A program made the translations under genes and the position numbers. The notes under the pieces are model-generated. The model did no database searches and was not told the origin of the DNA. It worked only from the letters and a program-made list of their open reading frames with translations. A stretch of DNA of 64,000 nucleotides from Tribonema minus (taxonomy: Eukaryota; Sar; Xanthophyceae; Tribonematales; Tribonemataceae): contig JAFCMP010000518.1 of assembly GCA_017506865.1 (NCBI GenBank), forward strand, positions 124,001 through 188,000, read 5' to 3'. This document shows positions 12,234 to 24,600 of this stretch, one piece after another; positions within the stretch are counted from its first letter, which is position 1, and the number at the start of each line of letters is the position of its first letter.

Positions 12234-12905
12234 GTGCTTGCGCCCACCAACGAGACTTTCATGGTGGCACGATATGAGCAGATCAAGCAGATGTGTGACA
12301 ATATGCGTGCCGCAGCATGGGCTGCGGAGCACGTGCGGGCTAGCGCTGCCGCGCCTAGCGAGCAGTCAGCTGCTGCTATGGTTGCAGTTGCTGCTGCCCC
12401 CATGCTTACCATAGCTGCTGGTAGCGACCCATCACAGAAGCTCGCCGCAGGTGATGGCGCCAGTTCAGCTGCAGAGGAAACTTCCTTGCACGCCCTTGCC
12501 AATGCTGCAGCTGTAGCTGCTGCTGCATCGCCTGCAGCTGTCGCTGCTGCTGCATCGCCTGCAGCTGCATTGCCTCCCCTCCCGCAGCAGGCTGCTGCCA
12601 CCGCAGCGCAGCGTGGTGCAAATGTCCTTGTGCCGCCTGTGGTTGCCCGACCTGCAGGTCGTGTCACGCGTGATCGCAGTGGGTACAAAGAGCAGGAGCG
12701 GCAAATTGCTGTTGCTCTCTACAACAGCGGAACGCTGAGAGCAAAAGACATCACTACTGAACTCAGAATTCTTGTGTTGAAGGAATTGTGTGGTTTGTAC
12801 AACATCACGAAGCACGGCGAAAAGCCCTTGTGCATTGAGCGCTTGAAGGCAGAGCTGGAAAGGCTTTACCCGCAGGAGACTGACAGCACACAAGAGCAAT
12901 CGTGA
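12234..12905 (+). CDS. SAP-like C-terminal protein or last part of transposase, copy 1
   Basis: This open frame starts directly after the transposase stop at 12230-12232, in another frame. The first ATG is at 12261 (about 214 aa), but protein-like sequence reaches back to 12234, so it may be a shifted continuation of the transposase. It has an Ala-rich middle with short repeats and a C-terminal helix-turn-helix pattern (LRILVLKELCGLYNI, then EKPLCIERLKAEL) that fits a SAP DNA-binding motif. SAP motifs are known in several transposon proteins and could anchor the protein to DNA. The same frame arrangement is in the mirror copy. Confidence 0.6.
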   Translation: MLAPTNETFMVARYEQIKQMCDNMRAAAWAAEHVRASAAAPSEQSAAAMVAVAAAPMLTIAAGSDPSQKLAAGDGASSAAEETSLHALANAAAVAAAASPAAVAAAASPAAALPPLPQQAAATAAQRGANVLVPPVVARPAGRVTRDRSGYKEQERQIAVALYNSGTLRAKDITTELRILVLKELCGLYNITKHGEKPLCIERLKAELERLYPQETDSTQEQS

Positions 12906-13535
12906 CTGCATTACTGAAGTGCGAGCGTTTTACTTGTAAATAAATTCAACGATTCATCAAGAAAAGGAAGTATATGTTCATCAAATTTGTTGTGTTGCAT
13001 GCCCCGACTGATGTCTGCGACTGCTTCTTCGATCGACGCCGTGCGCCTGGGCGATCGATATCGTGCAACCTAGCCCTTTGCCTGCGTATGAAATTGAAGT
13101 AGAACTTTGAAGGAATGAATGAGGGCGTGCTGCCCCCATTGCTGCAGCCGCAAGTGTATGCATATGCCGAAGCATTTGTGCTCGAACCAATGTTGGCGGC
13201 GGCGAGAGTGCAAGTAGGTGCGTCAGCCTGCCCACACGCGGCCTCTCGGTCTGCTTTCATGTTGGCTTCATGAACTCATCATCAGAGCGCGCACAAAGTT
13301 TATAACGCCTCACCTGCTTGTGACCAGCGCTTGCGCCTCGAGCGCAGTACGCGCCTGCGCAGGTTGCGGAAGCAAGAGCCAGCAGGTGTGTGGCGTGCAG
13401 CAGCTCGACAATGCCTGTGCAGGCCTTCGCTAACAACGATGTTTTGAATTCCCTATGGTTTCCGCTCACCACGTGGCAGGCCCTGAGAGCCGTAAACCAA
13501 ACCTTGGGCGATGACATGAATTCACGGGGGATTTG
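12906..13535. other. non-coding part of mobile element (mirrored at 16088-16717)
   Basis: No protein-like frame is present. This is the region between the SAP-like frame and the 44-bp palindrome, and it recurs in inverted form at 16088-16717. It probably holds 3' untranslated sequence and element sequence. I did not find the transposon's 3' terminal inverted repeat in it. Confidence 0.5.
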
Positions 13536-13579
13536 GATCCCAGCCGGAGCGCTGGGATCCCAGCGCTCCGGCTGGGATC
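13536..13579. repeat. 44-bp perfect palindrome, left copy
   Basis: Bases 13536-13579 equal their own reverse complement across all 44 positions. The half-site reads gatcccagccggagcgctgg and the next two bases. It sits exactly where copy 1 non-coding sequence changes to a segment that reads like the intron of a minus-oriented copy (copy 4), so it marks a join. Confidence 0.93.
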
Positions 13580-14265
13580 GCATTATATTCGCAATCGTAT
13601 GTGTACATAAGTCATACATACCGAAGTATTATCATATATGCTGCAATGCGGAGAGAGCACACAAGCATACAGTTTGAAGCATTCAATTTAAATTCTAAGC
13701 AACCTCAACCAGTATCGCGGTATCACATGCTAGATACTACTTCAGGGAACGCTTGTCATATTGGTCAAGGCACTGGTTGCAAACGGAGGAGATGTTGATA
13801 GCGGAAATCAAATGAAAAAAATGCATGACCACCGGACCGGGTGTATTTTTACACCACCGCATCATTCAGGAAATTGCCCAAGAACTGCAGACTGCCTGCT
13901 TTTCTTCTGTAAACCCATTTTCCAACTTGACCAAACAGCCGGTTGTGTTATGGTGGACTTGAAAAAAAAGGATTTGCTTTTGTGCAATACTCCACAGTTG
14001 GTGCCTGACACAGTCACCTGCACGTGGACAACAGTCAGTTGCAAAGTTGCCATGGCATTGGTCCAGGATTAATGGCATATGAATACTCAATGATACCAGG
14101 CGCAATTTGCATTACATCAAGTGGAAAGCTTTGCATAATATCAGCATCATGCAACATAATATCACCATCATATGCAACATTTACTATAATATTGGTCCTG
14201 GAGTCACTGACAGGACAACACTTTCATAACACCGTGGCATCACCTCACCCCTCTTGATTATGATG

Positions 14266-15543
14266 TTAACTGCAGCAGTCACGGCACTTACTTGTCTCGC
14301 AGCTTCCTGAGGTTGTCCGCGATTGTAGGTGCTGGTAGTGCTTGTGTACGAATGCTACTCTTGTACGCGTCCGCCCATGCCAATCGCTCCGCTGACGCCA
14401 GATCTGCGCATGGTTGCCGCCTCCTGCCCTTAGGGGGGTTCCTGAGCAACGCCTGTGCGACCACCGTGTGATCCGGTATATGTGGTTGTCGAATGGCCCT
14501 GCCCACCTCAAATGCAAATTGGGCATGTGCGGGATGATGCGGGTGCGTGGACGTGTGATCCTGTTGCCCAGATGAAAGCCGTCGCCGGAGACGCGCGACA
14601 CTGACGGGAAGATGTGTGCCGTCGGTGTGTCGCTTACGTCCAAGCGCTGGTTGCAGCACGTGTCGAGGTACACTGCGCGCACATCGCTGAGGCCGTTCTG
14701 CCGCTCCGCCATTGCCCGCAGGCCCATGTATAGTGGAATCATAGGCCCAATGCTGTCGCTGGCGGCTGCTCCGTATGCCACGACGTAGCTGTCATCGTTC
14801 ATGACGAAATGTACTGCTGCTGTATCGCCTTTGCTGCGTCCACCGATGCGATGCGTGCCATCGCCACTGAGGCAGATCCCTACTGACTGCTCCTGCAGGG
14901 CTTGCTGAAGGTATGGCTGTATGCGGTCGAATGCCTGGTTGGCAAGTTGAAGATGGTCCGGATGACTTTCTCAGATGGAGGAGCGAGGCATCCCCCATCC
15001 TCGAAGGTGTGCCATGGCTTGAACGATGACGGCGCAATGGTGTCCGCCATCCTCTGTATGAATGCCTCATACCGGAGCTTTCCCTCGCTCTGTCGTCCTC
15101 GCGCCAGCGCCTCCAGCACGCGTTGCTGATGACTGGTGGGATGATCGTAGTTGTCGAGCAGGAACCGCGCCACCTCCACCGCGTAACCCGCTTTGCTGCT
15201 GCTGCAGTGCAAGGACTTAAAGCGTGCGCGGATTTCCCGTGGCAGGAACCGCGTGTAGCTGTCAAGGTGTGGACTGAACTGGCGCGCTTTGCCTGCTGCT
15301 GCGCTTGACACCGTCGCTGGCCGTGCATTGCCATTGTTGCCCTGCGCCCTGGGTGCTGGCATGGGCTGCAGGGTTTGCTGGTCCACTGGCTGGTCCATGA
15401 CCTCATCTGCAACTGCCGGAGCCGACGCTGCTGCGTCGCCTTCCATCGGTGGACCCTTGCACTTCGGATTAGTGCAATTGTAGATGGACGTGACGCTCAC
15501 ACGAACTCCTGTAAGTGTGTGATAAGCGCGGCAGTGCTGCTTG
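14266..15543 (-). pseudogene. DDE transposase copy 4, exon 2 fragment in palindrome spacer
   Basis: It encodes the zinc ribbon tail, GDGTHRIGGR and LDTCC regions, but no flanking exons. Relative to copies 1-3 it has an extra 8 bases (gcaagttg, about 14942-14949), one missing base near 14550, and an extra Ser codon near 15198, so the frame is broken at least twice. The 14266-14802 frame ends in a shifted C-terminus. It is a dead fragment that separates the two palindrome arms. Confidence 0.85.
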
Positions 15544-16043
15544 TATGCCATTAATCCTGGACCAATGCCATGGCAACTTTGCAACTGACTGTTGTCCACG
15601 TGCAGGTGACTGTGTCAGGCACCAACTGTGGAGTATTGCACAAAAGCAAATCCTTTTTTTTCAAGTCCACCATAACACAACCGGCTGTTTGGTCAAGTTG
15701 GAAAATGGGTTTACAGAAGAAAAGCAGGCAGTCTGCAGTTCTTGGGCAATTTCCTGAATGATGCGGTGGTGTAAAAATACACCCGGTCCGGTGGTCATGC
15801 ATTTTTTTCATTTGATTTCCGCTATCAACATCTCCTCCGTTTGCAACCAGTGCCTTGACCAATATGACAAGCGTTCCCTGAAGTAGTATCTAGCATGTGA
15901 TACCGCGATACTGGTTGAGGTTGCTTAGAATTTAAATTGAATGCTTCAAACTGTATGCTTGTGTGCTCTCTCCGCATTGCAGCATATATGATAATACTTC
16001 GGTATGTATGACTTATGTACACATACGATTGCGAATATAATGC

Positions 16044-16087
16044 GATCCCAGCCGGAGCGCTGGGATCCCAGCGCTCCGGCTGGGATC
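16044..16087. repeat. 44-bp perfect palindrome, right copy
   Basis: This is identical to 13536-13579 and placed symmetrically in the right arm of the large palindrome. Confidence 0.93.
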
Positions 16088-16717
16088 CAAATCCCCCGTG
16101 AATTCATGTCATCGCCCAAGGTTTGGTTTACGGCTCTCAGGGCCTGCCACGTGGTGAGCGGAAACCATAGGGAATTCAAAACATCGTTGTTAGCGAAGGC
16201 CTGCACAGGTATTGTCGAGCTGCTGCACGCCACACACCTGCTGGCTCTTGCTTCCGCAACCTGCGCAGGCGCGTACTGCGCTCGAGGCGCAAGCGCTGGT
16301 CACAAGCAGGTGAGGCGTTATAAACTTTGTGCGCGCTCTGATGATGAGTTCATGAAGCCAACATGAAAGCAGACCGAGAGGCCGCGTGTGGGCAGGCTGA
16401 CGCACCTACTTGCACTCTCGCCGCCGCCAACATTGGTTCGAGCACAAATGCTTCGGCATATGCATACACTTGCGGCTGCAGCAATGGGGGCAGCACGCCC
16501 TCATTCATTCCTTCAAAGTTCTACTTCAATTTCATACGCAGGCAAAGGGCTAGGTTGCACGATATCGATCGCCCAGGCGCACGGCGTCGATCGAAGAAGC
16601 AGTCGCAGACATCAGTCGGGGCATGCAACACAACAAATTTGATGAACATATACTTCCTTTTCTTGATGAATCGTTGAATTTATTTACAAGTAAAACGCTC
16701 GCACTTCAGTAATGCAG

Positions 16718-17389
16718 TCACGATTGCTCTTGTGTGCTGTCAGTCTCCTGCGGGTAAAGCCTTTCCAGCTCTGCCTTCAAGCGCTCAATGCACAAGGGCT
16801 TTTCGCCGTGCTTCGTGATGTTGTACAAACCACACAATTCCTTCAACACAAGAATTCTGAGTTCAGTAGTGATGTCTTTTGCTCTCAGCGTTCCGCTGTT
16901 GTAGAGAGCAACAGCAATTTGCCGCTCCTGCTCTTTGTACCCACTGCGATCACGCGTGACACGACCTGCAGGTCGGGCAACCACAGGCGGCACAAGGACA
17001 TTTGCACCACGCTGCGCTGCGGTGGCAGCAGCCTGCTGCGGGAGGGGAGGCAATGCAGCTGCAGGCGATGCAGCAGCAGCGACAGCTGCAGGCGATGCAG
17101 CAGCAGCTACAGCTGCAGCATTGGCAAGGGCGTGCAAGGAAGTTTCCTCTGCAGCTGAACTGGCGCCATCACCTGCGGCGAGCTTCTGTGATGGGTCGCT
17201 ACCAGCAGCTATGGTAAGCATGGGGGCAGCAGCAACTGCAACCATAGCAGCAGCTGACTGCTCGCTAGGCGCGGCAGCGCTAGCCCGCACGTGCTCCGCA
17301 GCCCATGCTGCGGCACGCATATTGTCACACATCTGCTTGATCTGCTCATATCGTGCCACCATGAAAGTCTCGTTGGTGGGCGCAAGCAC
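16718..17389 (-). CDS. SAP-like C-terminal protein, copy 2
   Basis: This is the mirror of 12234-12905 with the same Ala-rich middle and C-terminal SAP-like helices. Its frame is open throughout. It lies immediately after the copy 2 transposase stop, in a different frame, as in copy 1. Confidence 0.6.
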   Translation of the reverse strand: MLAPTNETFMVARYEQIKQMCDNMRAAAWAAEHVRASAAAPSEQSAAAMVAVAAAPMLTIAAGSDPSQKLAAGDGASSAAEETSLHALANAAAVAAAASPAAVAAAASPAAALPPLPQQAAATAAQRGANVLVPPVVARPAGRVTRDRSGYKEQERQIAVALYNSGTLRAKDITTELRILVLKELCGLYNITKHGEKPLCIERLKAELERLYPQETDSTQEQS

Positions 17390-17390
17390 A

Positions 17391-20300
17391 TCATTTCGCG
17401 CCTCCCTCGCCCTGTGCCTCGCCCTGCAACAGCTTGCTATAGTGCTGTATAAAGAGCTGGTTGTATCTCTCTGTGGCGCGCGTGATGACCTCCTTACGCG
17501 ACCGCCCTTCTACCTGGCCCTCCTCCCACAGCAACTTGTCGGCAACTGCCTGATGCGCGTTCCCTTCTATAGGCGCTGCCGGCGGAAACGGCCCTGCAGC
17601 TGCCTTGTTGTACTTCCGCATGCGCTGCGCAGGTGGCAGACGACCATGATCTGCGATCTCCTCTGATTGTTGCGAATCATGCGTGCCATCGTTGCTTACC
17701 GCCTTGCGTTTCTTCCTGTTCCTGCGGCTGCGCGCAGGCAGGCCCGCAAGGTGGGCGGCTGAACTGCTGCTGCTGCTGCCACGGGCCTCATCGACAAGGC
17801 GGTAGTACGCAGAGAGCTGGTGTCCAAGACGCTCTTGCTCCAAGGCATCCTTGTACTCCCACCCCATGGGCTCGTATGTGGCTGAGTCCAGCACAAGCGG
17901 CTCTGCACCAGGTGATAGTGCATACGCCACCTGCGCAGCAAACGAAAAGCAGTGACCACGAAATTGGTGACAGGCTCTGAAAAAAAGTGCAATGCCAAGT
18001 ACTCACATGGTCTGGGTGCTGTTGCTGGCACACCAGATGCAAAGTGTCAAACAGAGGCAGTACATCTCTTTGATGCATACGACGTCTTGTCACGTAGAGT
18101 TCAAGTACAAATAGCAGTGCGCAAGTGAGTCGCTATTTTCTCGCATCGCTGTGGCACGTTGCGTGATGTACAGCATCAGCGCTAACCATGATCTCATACG
18201 CGCGGTGGCACATCATGGGTACTCGTTCTGCTGCGTAGCTAATTACTGGTACAGCACCAGTTGAAGTGAAAATTACAGCACCAATTGAAATGAAAACTGC
18301 TAAATGCTAGTGCATGTGATCGGGCACATGTGCCATAGCAGCATCCAGTATGCGCTGCCACCACGTTCGATCTAACGCAGCTGCGTGGCTGCGGACACAC
18401 ATACTTGAACACTTGAAGTTCCGTAGCTCTTGTATTTACCTCCCAAGGGTATGGTGTGCCATCTCTGCACTTGTTGAGGGCAATGTCGCGGCCGCGGTTG
18501 TGGTGAAACACCAGTAGCATAAGCCGTTTCTCCAGCTGATCCTCGCTGATGGTAGAGATGTAGTCGAGCAAGCGGTTGACTTTGCTGTGAAATGCCTCGT
18601 TCTTGCCTGTGTGCCCGATGGATGCATAGACATGGATGCCGAGCTCCTTCTTGACGTACAGCAGTTTGTGGCTTTCGGCGAAGTGGAATGGCGATGTGTA
18701 GCAGCCTTTCTCACAGCAGGCGATTGCGTTGTTGAATGCCTCCAAGGTGCCTTGGTCGCCTTTGCTCCTTGGGTTTGGCGGGCGAAATAATGGGTCCTTG
18801 CCGTATGCGTTGGATTTTTCCAGCCATCTGTGGATTGTGAGCAGCGTGCGTGCATTAGCGGGCATGGTAGCTAGCTTTCTGACCTGATAATAGAAGTAGT
18901 ATTTTTGGTACATGCCATGTATGCATGGGACACCGCTTTACGGATCAATCATGTACTGTACCGCAAGCATTATATTCGCAATCGTATGTGTACATAAGTC
19001 ATACATACCGAAGTATTTCATATATGCTGCAATGCGGAGAGAGCACACAAGCATACAGTTCGAAGCATTCAATTTAAATTCTAAGCAACCTCAACCAGTA
19101 TCGCGGTATCACATGCTAGATACTACTTCAGGGAACGCTTGTCATATTGGTCAAGGCACTGGTTGCAAACGGAGGAGATGTTGATAGCGGAAATAAAGTG
19201 AAAAAAATGCATGACCACCGGACCGGGTGTATTCTTACACCACCGCATCATTCAGGAAATTGCCCAAGAACTGCAGACTGCCTGCTTTTCTTCTGTAAAC
19301 CCATTTTCCAACTTGACCAAACAGCCGGTTGTGTTATGGTGGACTTGAAAAAAAAGGATTAGCTTTTGTGCAATACTCCACAGTTGGTGCCTGACACAGT
19401 CACCTGCACGTGGACAACAGTCAGTTGCAAAGTTGCCATGGCATTGGTCCAGCATTAATGGCATCTGAATACTCAATGATACCAGGCGCAATTTGCATTA
19501 CATCAATTGAAAAGCTTTGCATAATATCACCATCATGCAACATATTATCACCATCATATGCAACATTTACTATAATACTGGTCCTGGAGTCACTGACAGG
19601 ACAACACTTTCATAACACCGTGGCATCACCTCACCCCTCTTGATTATGATGTTAACTGCAGCAGTCACGGCACTTACTTGTCTCGCAGCTTCCTGAGGTT
19701 GTCCGCGATTGTAGGTGCTGGTAGTGCTTGTGTACGAATGCTACTCTTGTACGCGTCCGCCCATGCCAATCGCTCCGCTGACGCCAGATCTGCGCATGGT
19801 TGCCGCCTCCTGCCCTTAGGGGGGTTCCTGAGCAACGCCTGTGCGACCACCGTGTGATCCGGTATATGTGGTTGTCGAATGGCCCTGCCCACCTCAAATG
19901 CAAATTGGGCATGTGCGGGATGATGCGGGTGCGTGGTACGTGTGATCCTGTTGCCCAGATGAAAGCCGTCGCCGGAGACGCCCGACACTGACGGGAAGAT
20001 GTGTGCCATCGGTGTGTCGCTTACGTCCAAGCGCTGGTCGCAGCACGTGTCGAGGTACACTGCGCGCACATCGCTGAGGCCGTTCTGCCGCTCCGCCATT
20101 GCCCGCAGGCCCATGTATAGTGGAATCATAGGCCCAATGCTGTCGCTGGCGGCTGCTCCGTATGCCACGACGTAGCTGTCATCGTTCATGACGAAATGTA
20201 CTGCTGCTGTATCGCCTTTGCTGCGTCCACCGATGCGATGCGTGCCATCGCCACTGAGGCAGATCCCTACTGACTGCTCCTGCAGGGCTTGCTGAAGGTA

Positions 20301-21640
20301 TGGCTGTATGCGGTCGAATGCCTGGTTGAAGATGGTCCGGATGACTTTCTCAGATGGAGGAGCGAGGCATCCCCCATCCTCTAAGGTGTGCCATGGCATG
20401 AACGATGACGGCGCAACGGTGTCCGCCATCCTCTGTATGAATGCCTCATACCGGAGCTTTCCCTCGCTCTGTCGTCCTCGCGCCAGCGCCTCCAGCACGC
20501 GTTGCTGATGACTGGTGGGATGATCGTAGTTGTCGAGCAGGAACCGCGCCACCTCCACCGCGTAACCCACTTTGCTGCTGCAGTGCAAGGACTTGAAGCG
20601 TGCGCGGATTTCCCGTGGCAGGACCCGCATGTAGCTGTCAAGGTGTGGACTGAACTGGCGCGCTTTGCCTGCTGCTGCGCTTGACACCGTCGCTGGCCGT
20701 GCATTGCCATTGTTGCCCTGCGCCCTGGGTGCTGGCATGGGCTGCAGGGTTTGCTGGTCCACTGGCTGGTCCATGACCTCATCTGCAACTGCCGGAGCCG
20801 ATGCTGCTGCGTCGCCTTCCATCGGTGGACCCTTGCACTTCGGATTAGTGCAATTGTAGATGGACGTGACGCTCACACGAACTCCTGTAAGTGTGTGATA
20901 AGCGCGGCAGTGCTGCTTGTTGAACCCGCAAACGTGGACGTGCTTGTTGCTGCAGCACCATGGACATGGTAGCTGGACTCCGACCACATCGCCATGCGGT
21001 CCTCTGACATGGCATCTGCTGTGCAGCATGAGCTCCTTGCGGAAAACGATGGCTGGGTCCAGATATTCAAACTCCACGATGTGGAGTTAAGAACAGGTCC
21101 AGAACAGCTTGCGCTGTTGCCGCCGACATGGCGTTGTTGCTGTCAGCAAGCAGCACGCATCAGAGGCAGCGTAGATTGAGCGTACTCAAATTTCAAATTG
21201 GCCAGAGCATCACTTGAAATGAGCACAATGCAATCACTGTCACACTCATATTCACCAGGAGTATGCTAACAGGCCTCAGGCGATGCTGCATAAATATGTA
21301 TTTTCCACGGATTGGCAGGATGTGTGCACAAGTAGCGTCAATCATCTTTGCACCCACCTGCTCAGCGTTGCCTGATTGATGATGGCGGTGGCGTGCGTTT
21401 CCAACACCTTTCCCCGATAGATCGAGCCATTGAAGTGCTGAGCAAGGAGTTCGTCCAGCGACACGTCCTGTGAGCTTGTGGCATCTGCACTGCGCTTGTA
21501 AGGGCACGAGGCAACTCTGACAAAATCTGATTCTCTGCGGCGCATCAGGAGTTGTTTCTGCTGCACTGGACTGAGCAGCGTTGCGGGACGTGGAAGCGGC
21601 AGGGGCACCAAGAACGCAGGAGGTTGGTGGGCATCTTGGT
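17391..21640 (-). pseudogene. DDE transposase copy 2, 5'-truncated at fusion junction
   Basis: Mirror exons are 21139-19677, 18878-18440, 18132-18007 and 17930-17391. The main 467-aa frame (21077-19674) is intact and equal in length to copy 1. The first exon is cut at 21640, where sequence matching position 7983 of copy 1 is joined to exon 3 of copy 3. This copy therefore has no transposon end of its own and lacks its N-terminus. The frame break near the hairpin at exon 2 (21069-21087) is present here too. Confidence 0.82.
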
Positions 21641-24600
21641 AGAGATGTAGTCGAGCAAGCGGTTGACTTTGCTGTGAAATGCCTCGTTCTTGCCTGTGTG
21701 CCCGATGGATGCATAGACATGGATGCCGAGCTCCTTCTTGACGTACAGCAGTTTGTGGCTTTCGGCGAAGTGGAATGGCGATGTGTAGCAGCCTTTCTCA
21801 CAGCAGGCGATTGCGTTGTTGAATGCCTCCAAGGTGCCTTGGTCGCCTTTGCTCCTTGGGTTTGGCGGGCGAAATAATGGGTCCTTGCCGTATGCGTTGG
21901 ATTTTTCCAGCCATCTGTGGATTGTGAGCAGCGTGCGTGCATTAGCGGGCATGGTAGCTAGCTTTCTGACCTAATAATAGAAGTAGTATTTTTGGTACAT
22001 GCCATGTATGCATGGGACACCGCTTTACGGATCAATCATGTACTGTACCGCAAGCATTATATTCGCAATCGTATGTGTACATAAGTCATACATACCGAAG
22101 TATTTCATATATGCTGCAATGCGGAGAGAGCACACAAGCATACAGTTCGAAGCATTCCATTTAAATTCTAAGCAACCTCAACCAGTATCGCGGTATCACA
22201 TGCTAGATACTACTTCAGGGAACGCTTGTCATATTGGTCAAGGCACTGGTTGCAAACGGAGGAGATATTGATAGCGGAAATAAAGTGAAAAAAATGCATG
22301 ACCACCGGACCGGGTGTATTCTTACACCACCGCATCATTCAGGAAATTGCCCAAGAACTGCAGACTGCCTGCTTTTCTTCTGTAAACCCATTTTCCAACT
22401 TGACCAAACAGCCGGTTGTGTTATGGTGGACTTGAAAAAAATGGATTAGCTTTTGTGCAATACTCCACAGTTGGTGCCTGACACAGTCACCTGCACGTGG
22501 ACAACAGTCAGTTGCAAAGTTGCCATGGCATTGGTCCAGCATTAATGGCATCTGAATACTCAATGATACCAGGCGCAATTTGCATTACATCAATTGAAAA
22601 GCTTTGCATAATATCACCATCATGCAACATAATATCACCATCATATGCAACATTTACTATAATACTGGTCCTGGAGTCACTGACAGGACAACACTTTCAT
22701 AACACCGTGGCATCACCTCACCCCTCTTGATTATGATGTTAACTGCAGCAGTCACGGCACTTACTTGTCTCGCAGCTTCCTGAGGTTGTCCGCGATTGTA
22801 GGTGCTGGTAGTGCTTGTGTACGAATGCTACTCTTGTACGCGTCCGCCCATGCCAATCGCTCCGCTGACGCCAGATCTGCGCATGGTTGCCGCCTCCTGC
22901 CCTTAGGGGGTTCCTGAGCAACGCCTGTGCGACCACCGTGTGATCCGGTATATGTGGTTGTCGAATGGCCCTGCCCACCTCAAATGCAAATTGGGCATGT
23001 GCGGGATGATGCGGGTGCGTGGTACGTGTGATCCTGTTGCCCAGATGAAAGCCGTCGCCGGAGACGCCCGACACTGACGGGAAGATGTGTGCCATCGGTG
23101 TGTCGCTTACGTCCAAGCGCTGGTCGCAGCACGTGTCGAGGTACACTGCGCGCACATCGCTGAGGCCGTTCTGCCGCTCCGCCATTGCCCGCAGGCCCAT
23201 GTATAGTGGAATCATAGGCCCAATGCTGTCGCTGGCGGCTGCTCCGTATGCCACGACGTAGCTGTCATCGTTCATGACGAAATGTACTGCTGCTGTATCG
23301 CCTTTGCTGCGTCCACCGATGCGATGCGTGCCATCGCCACTGAGGCAGATCCCTACTGACTGCTCCTGCAGGGCTTGCTGAAGGTATGGCTGTATGCGGT
23401 CGAATGCCTGGTTGAAGATGGTCCGGATGACTTTCTCAGATGCAGGAGCGAGGCATCCCCCATCCTCGAAGGTGTGCCATGGCATGAACGATGACGGCGC
23501 AACGGTGTCCGCCATCCTCTGTATGAATGCCTCATACCGGAGCTTTCCCTCGCTCTGTCGTCCTCGCGCCAGCGCCTCCAGCACGCGTTGCTGATGACTG
23601 GTGGGATGATCGTAGTTGTCGAGCAGGAACCGCGCCACCTCCACCGCGTAACCCACTTTGCTGCTGCAGTGCAAGGACTTGAAGCGTGCGCGGATTTCCC
23701 GTGGCAGGAACCGCATGTAGCTGTCAAGGTGTGGACTGAACTGGCGCGCTTTGCCTGCTGCTGCGCTTGACACCGTCGCTGGCCGTGCATTGCCATTGTT
23801 GCCCTGCGCCCTGGGTGCTGGCATGGGCTGCAGGGTTTGCTGGTCCACTGGCTGGTCCATGACCTCATCTGCAACTGCCGGAGCCGATGCTGCTGCGTCG
23901 CCTTCCATCGGTGGACCCTTGCACTTCGGATTAGTGCAATTGTAGATGGACGTGACGCTCACACGAACTCCTGTAAGTGTGTGATAAGCGCGGCAGTGCT
24001 GCCTGTTGAACCCGCAAACGTGGACGTGCTTGTTGCTGCAGCACCATGGACATGGTAGCTGGACTCCGACCACATCGCCATGCGGTCCTCTGACATGGCA
24101 TCTGCTGTGCAGCATGAGCTCCTTGCGGAAAACGATGGCTGGGTCCAGATATTCAAACTCCACGATGTGGAGTTAAGAACAGGTCCAGAACAGCTTGCGC
24201 TGTTGCCGCCGACATGGCGTTGTTGCTGTCAGCAAGCAGCACGCATCAGAGGCAGCGTAGATTGAGCGTACTCAAATTTCAAATTGGCCAGAGCATCACT
24301 TGAAATGAGCACAATGCAATCACTGTCACACTCATATTCACCAGGAGTATGCTAACAGGCCTCAGGCGATGCTGCATTAATATGTATTTTCCACGGATTG
24401 GCAGGATGTGTGCACAAGTAGCGTCAATCATCTTTGCACCCACCTGCTCAGCGTTGCCTGATTGATGATGGCGGTGGCGTGCGTTTCCAACACCTTTCCC
24501 CGATAGATCGAGCCATTGAAGTGCTGAGCAAGGAGTTCGTCCAGTGACACGTCCTGTGAGCTTGTGGCATCTGCACTGCGCTTGTAAGGGCACGAGGCAA

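Larger units (their letters stand above)
7983..14079 (+). repeat. left arm of large palindrome
   Basis: The arm matches 15544-21640 in reverse complement with a constant coordinate sum of 29623 and no visible length change. Encoded proteins in the two arms are almost identical; one difference is Ile versus Thr in the ERYNQ segment (12150 region versus 17471 region). The arm ends outside at 7983, where the right partner switches to copy 3, and inside at 14079. Confidence 0.92.
15544..21640 (-). repeat. right arm of large palindrome
   Basis: This is the reverse complement of 7983-14079 around an axis at 14811.5. The spacer between the arms is 14080-15543 (1464 bp). At the inner edge the switch falls in tatgcc, and at the outer edge in accaagatgcc, with only about three bases of microhomology at each. 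That suggests template switching or end joining rather than homologous crossing over. Confidence 0.92.
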
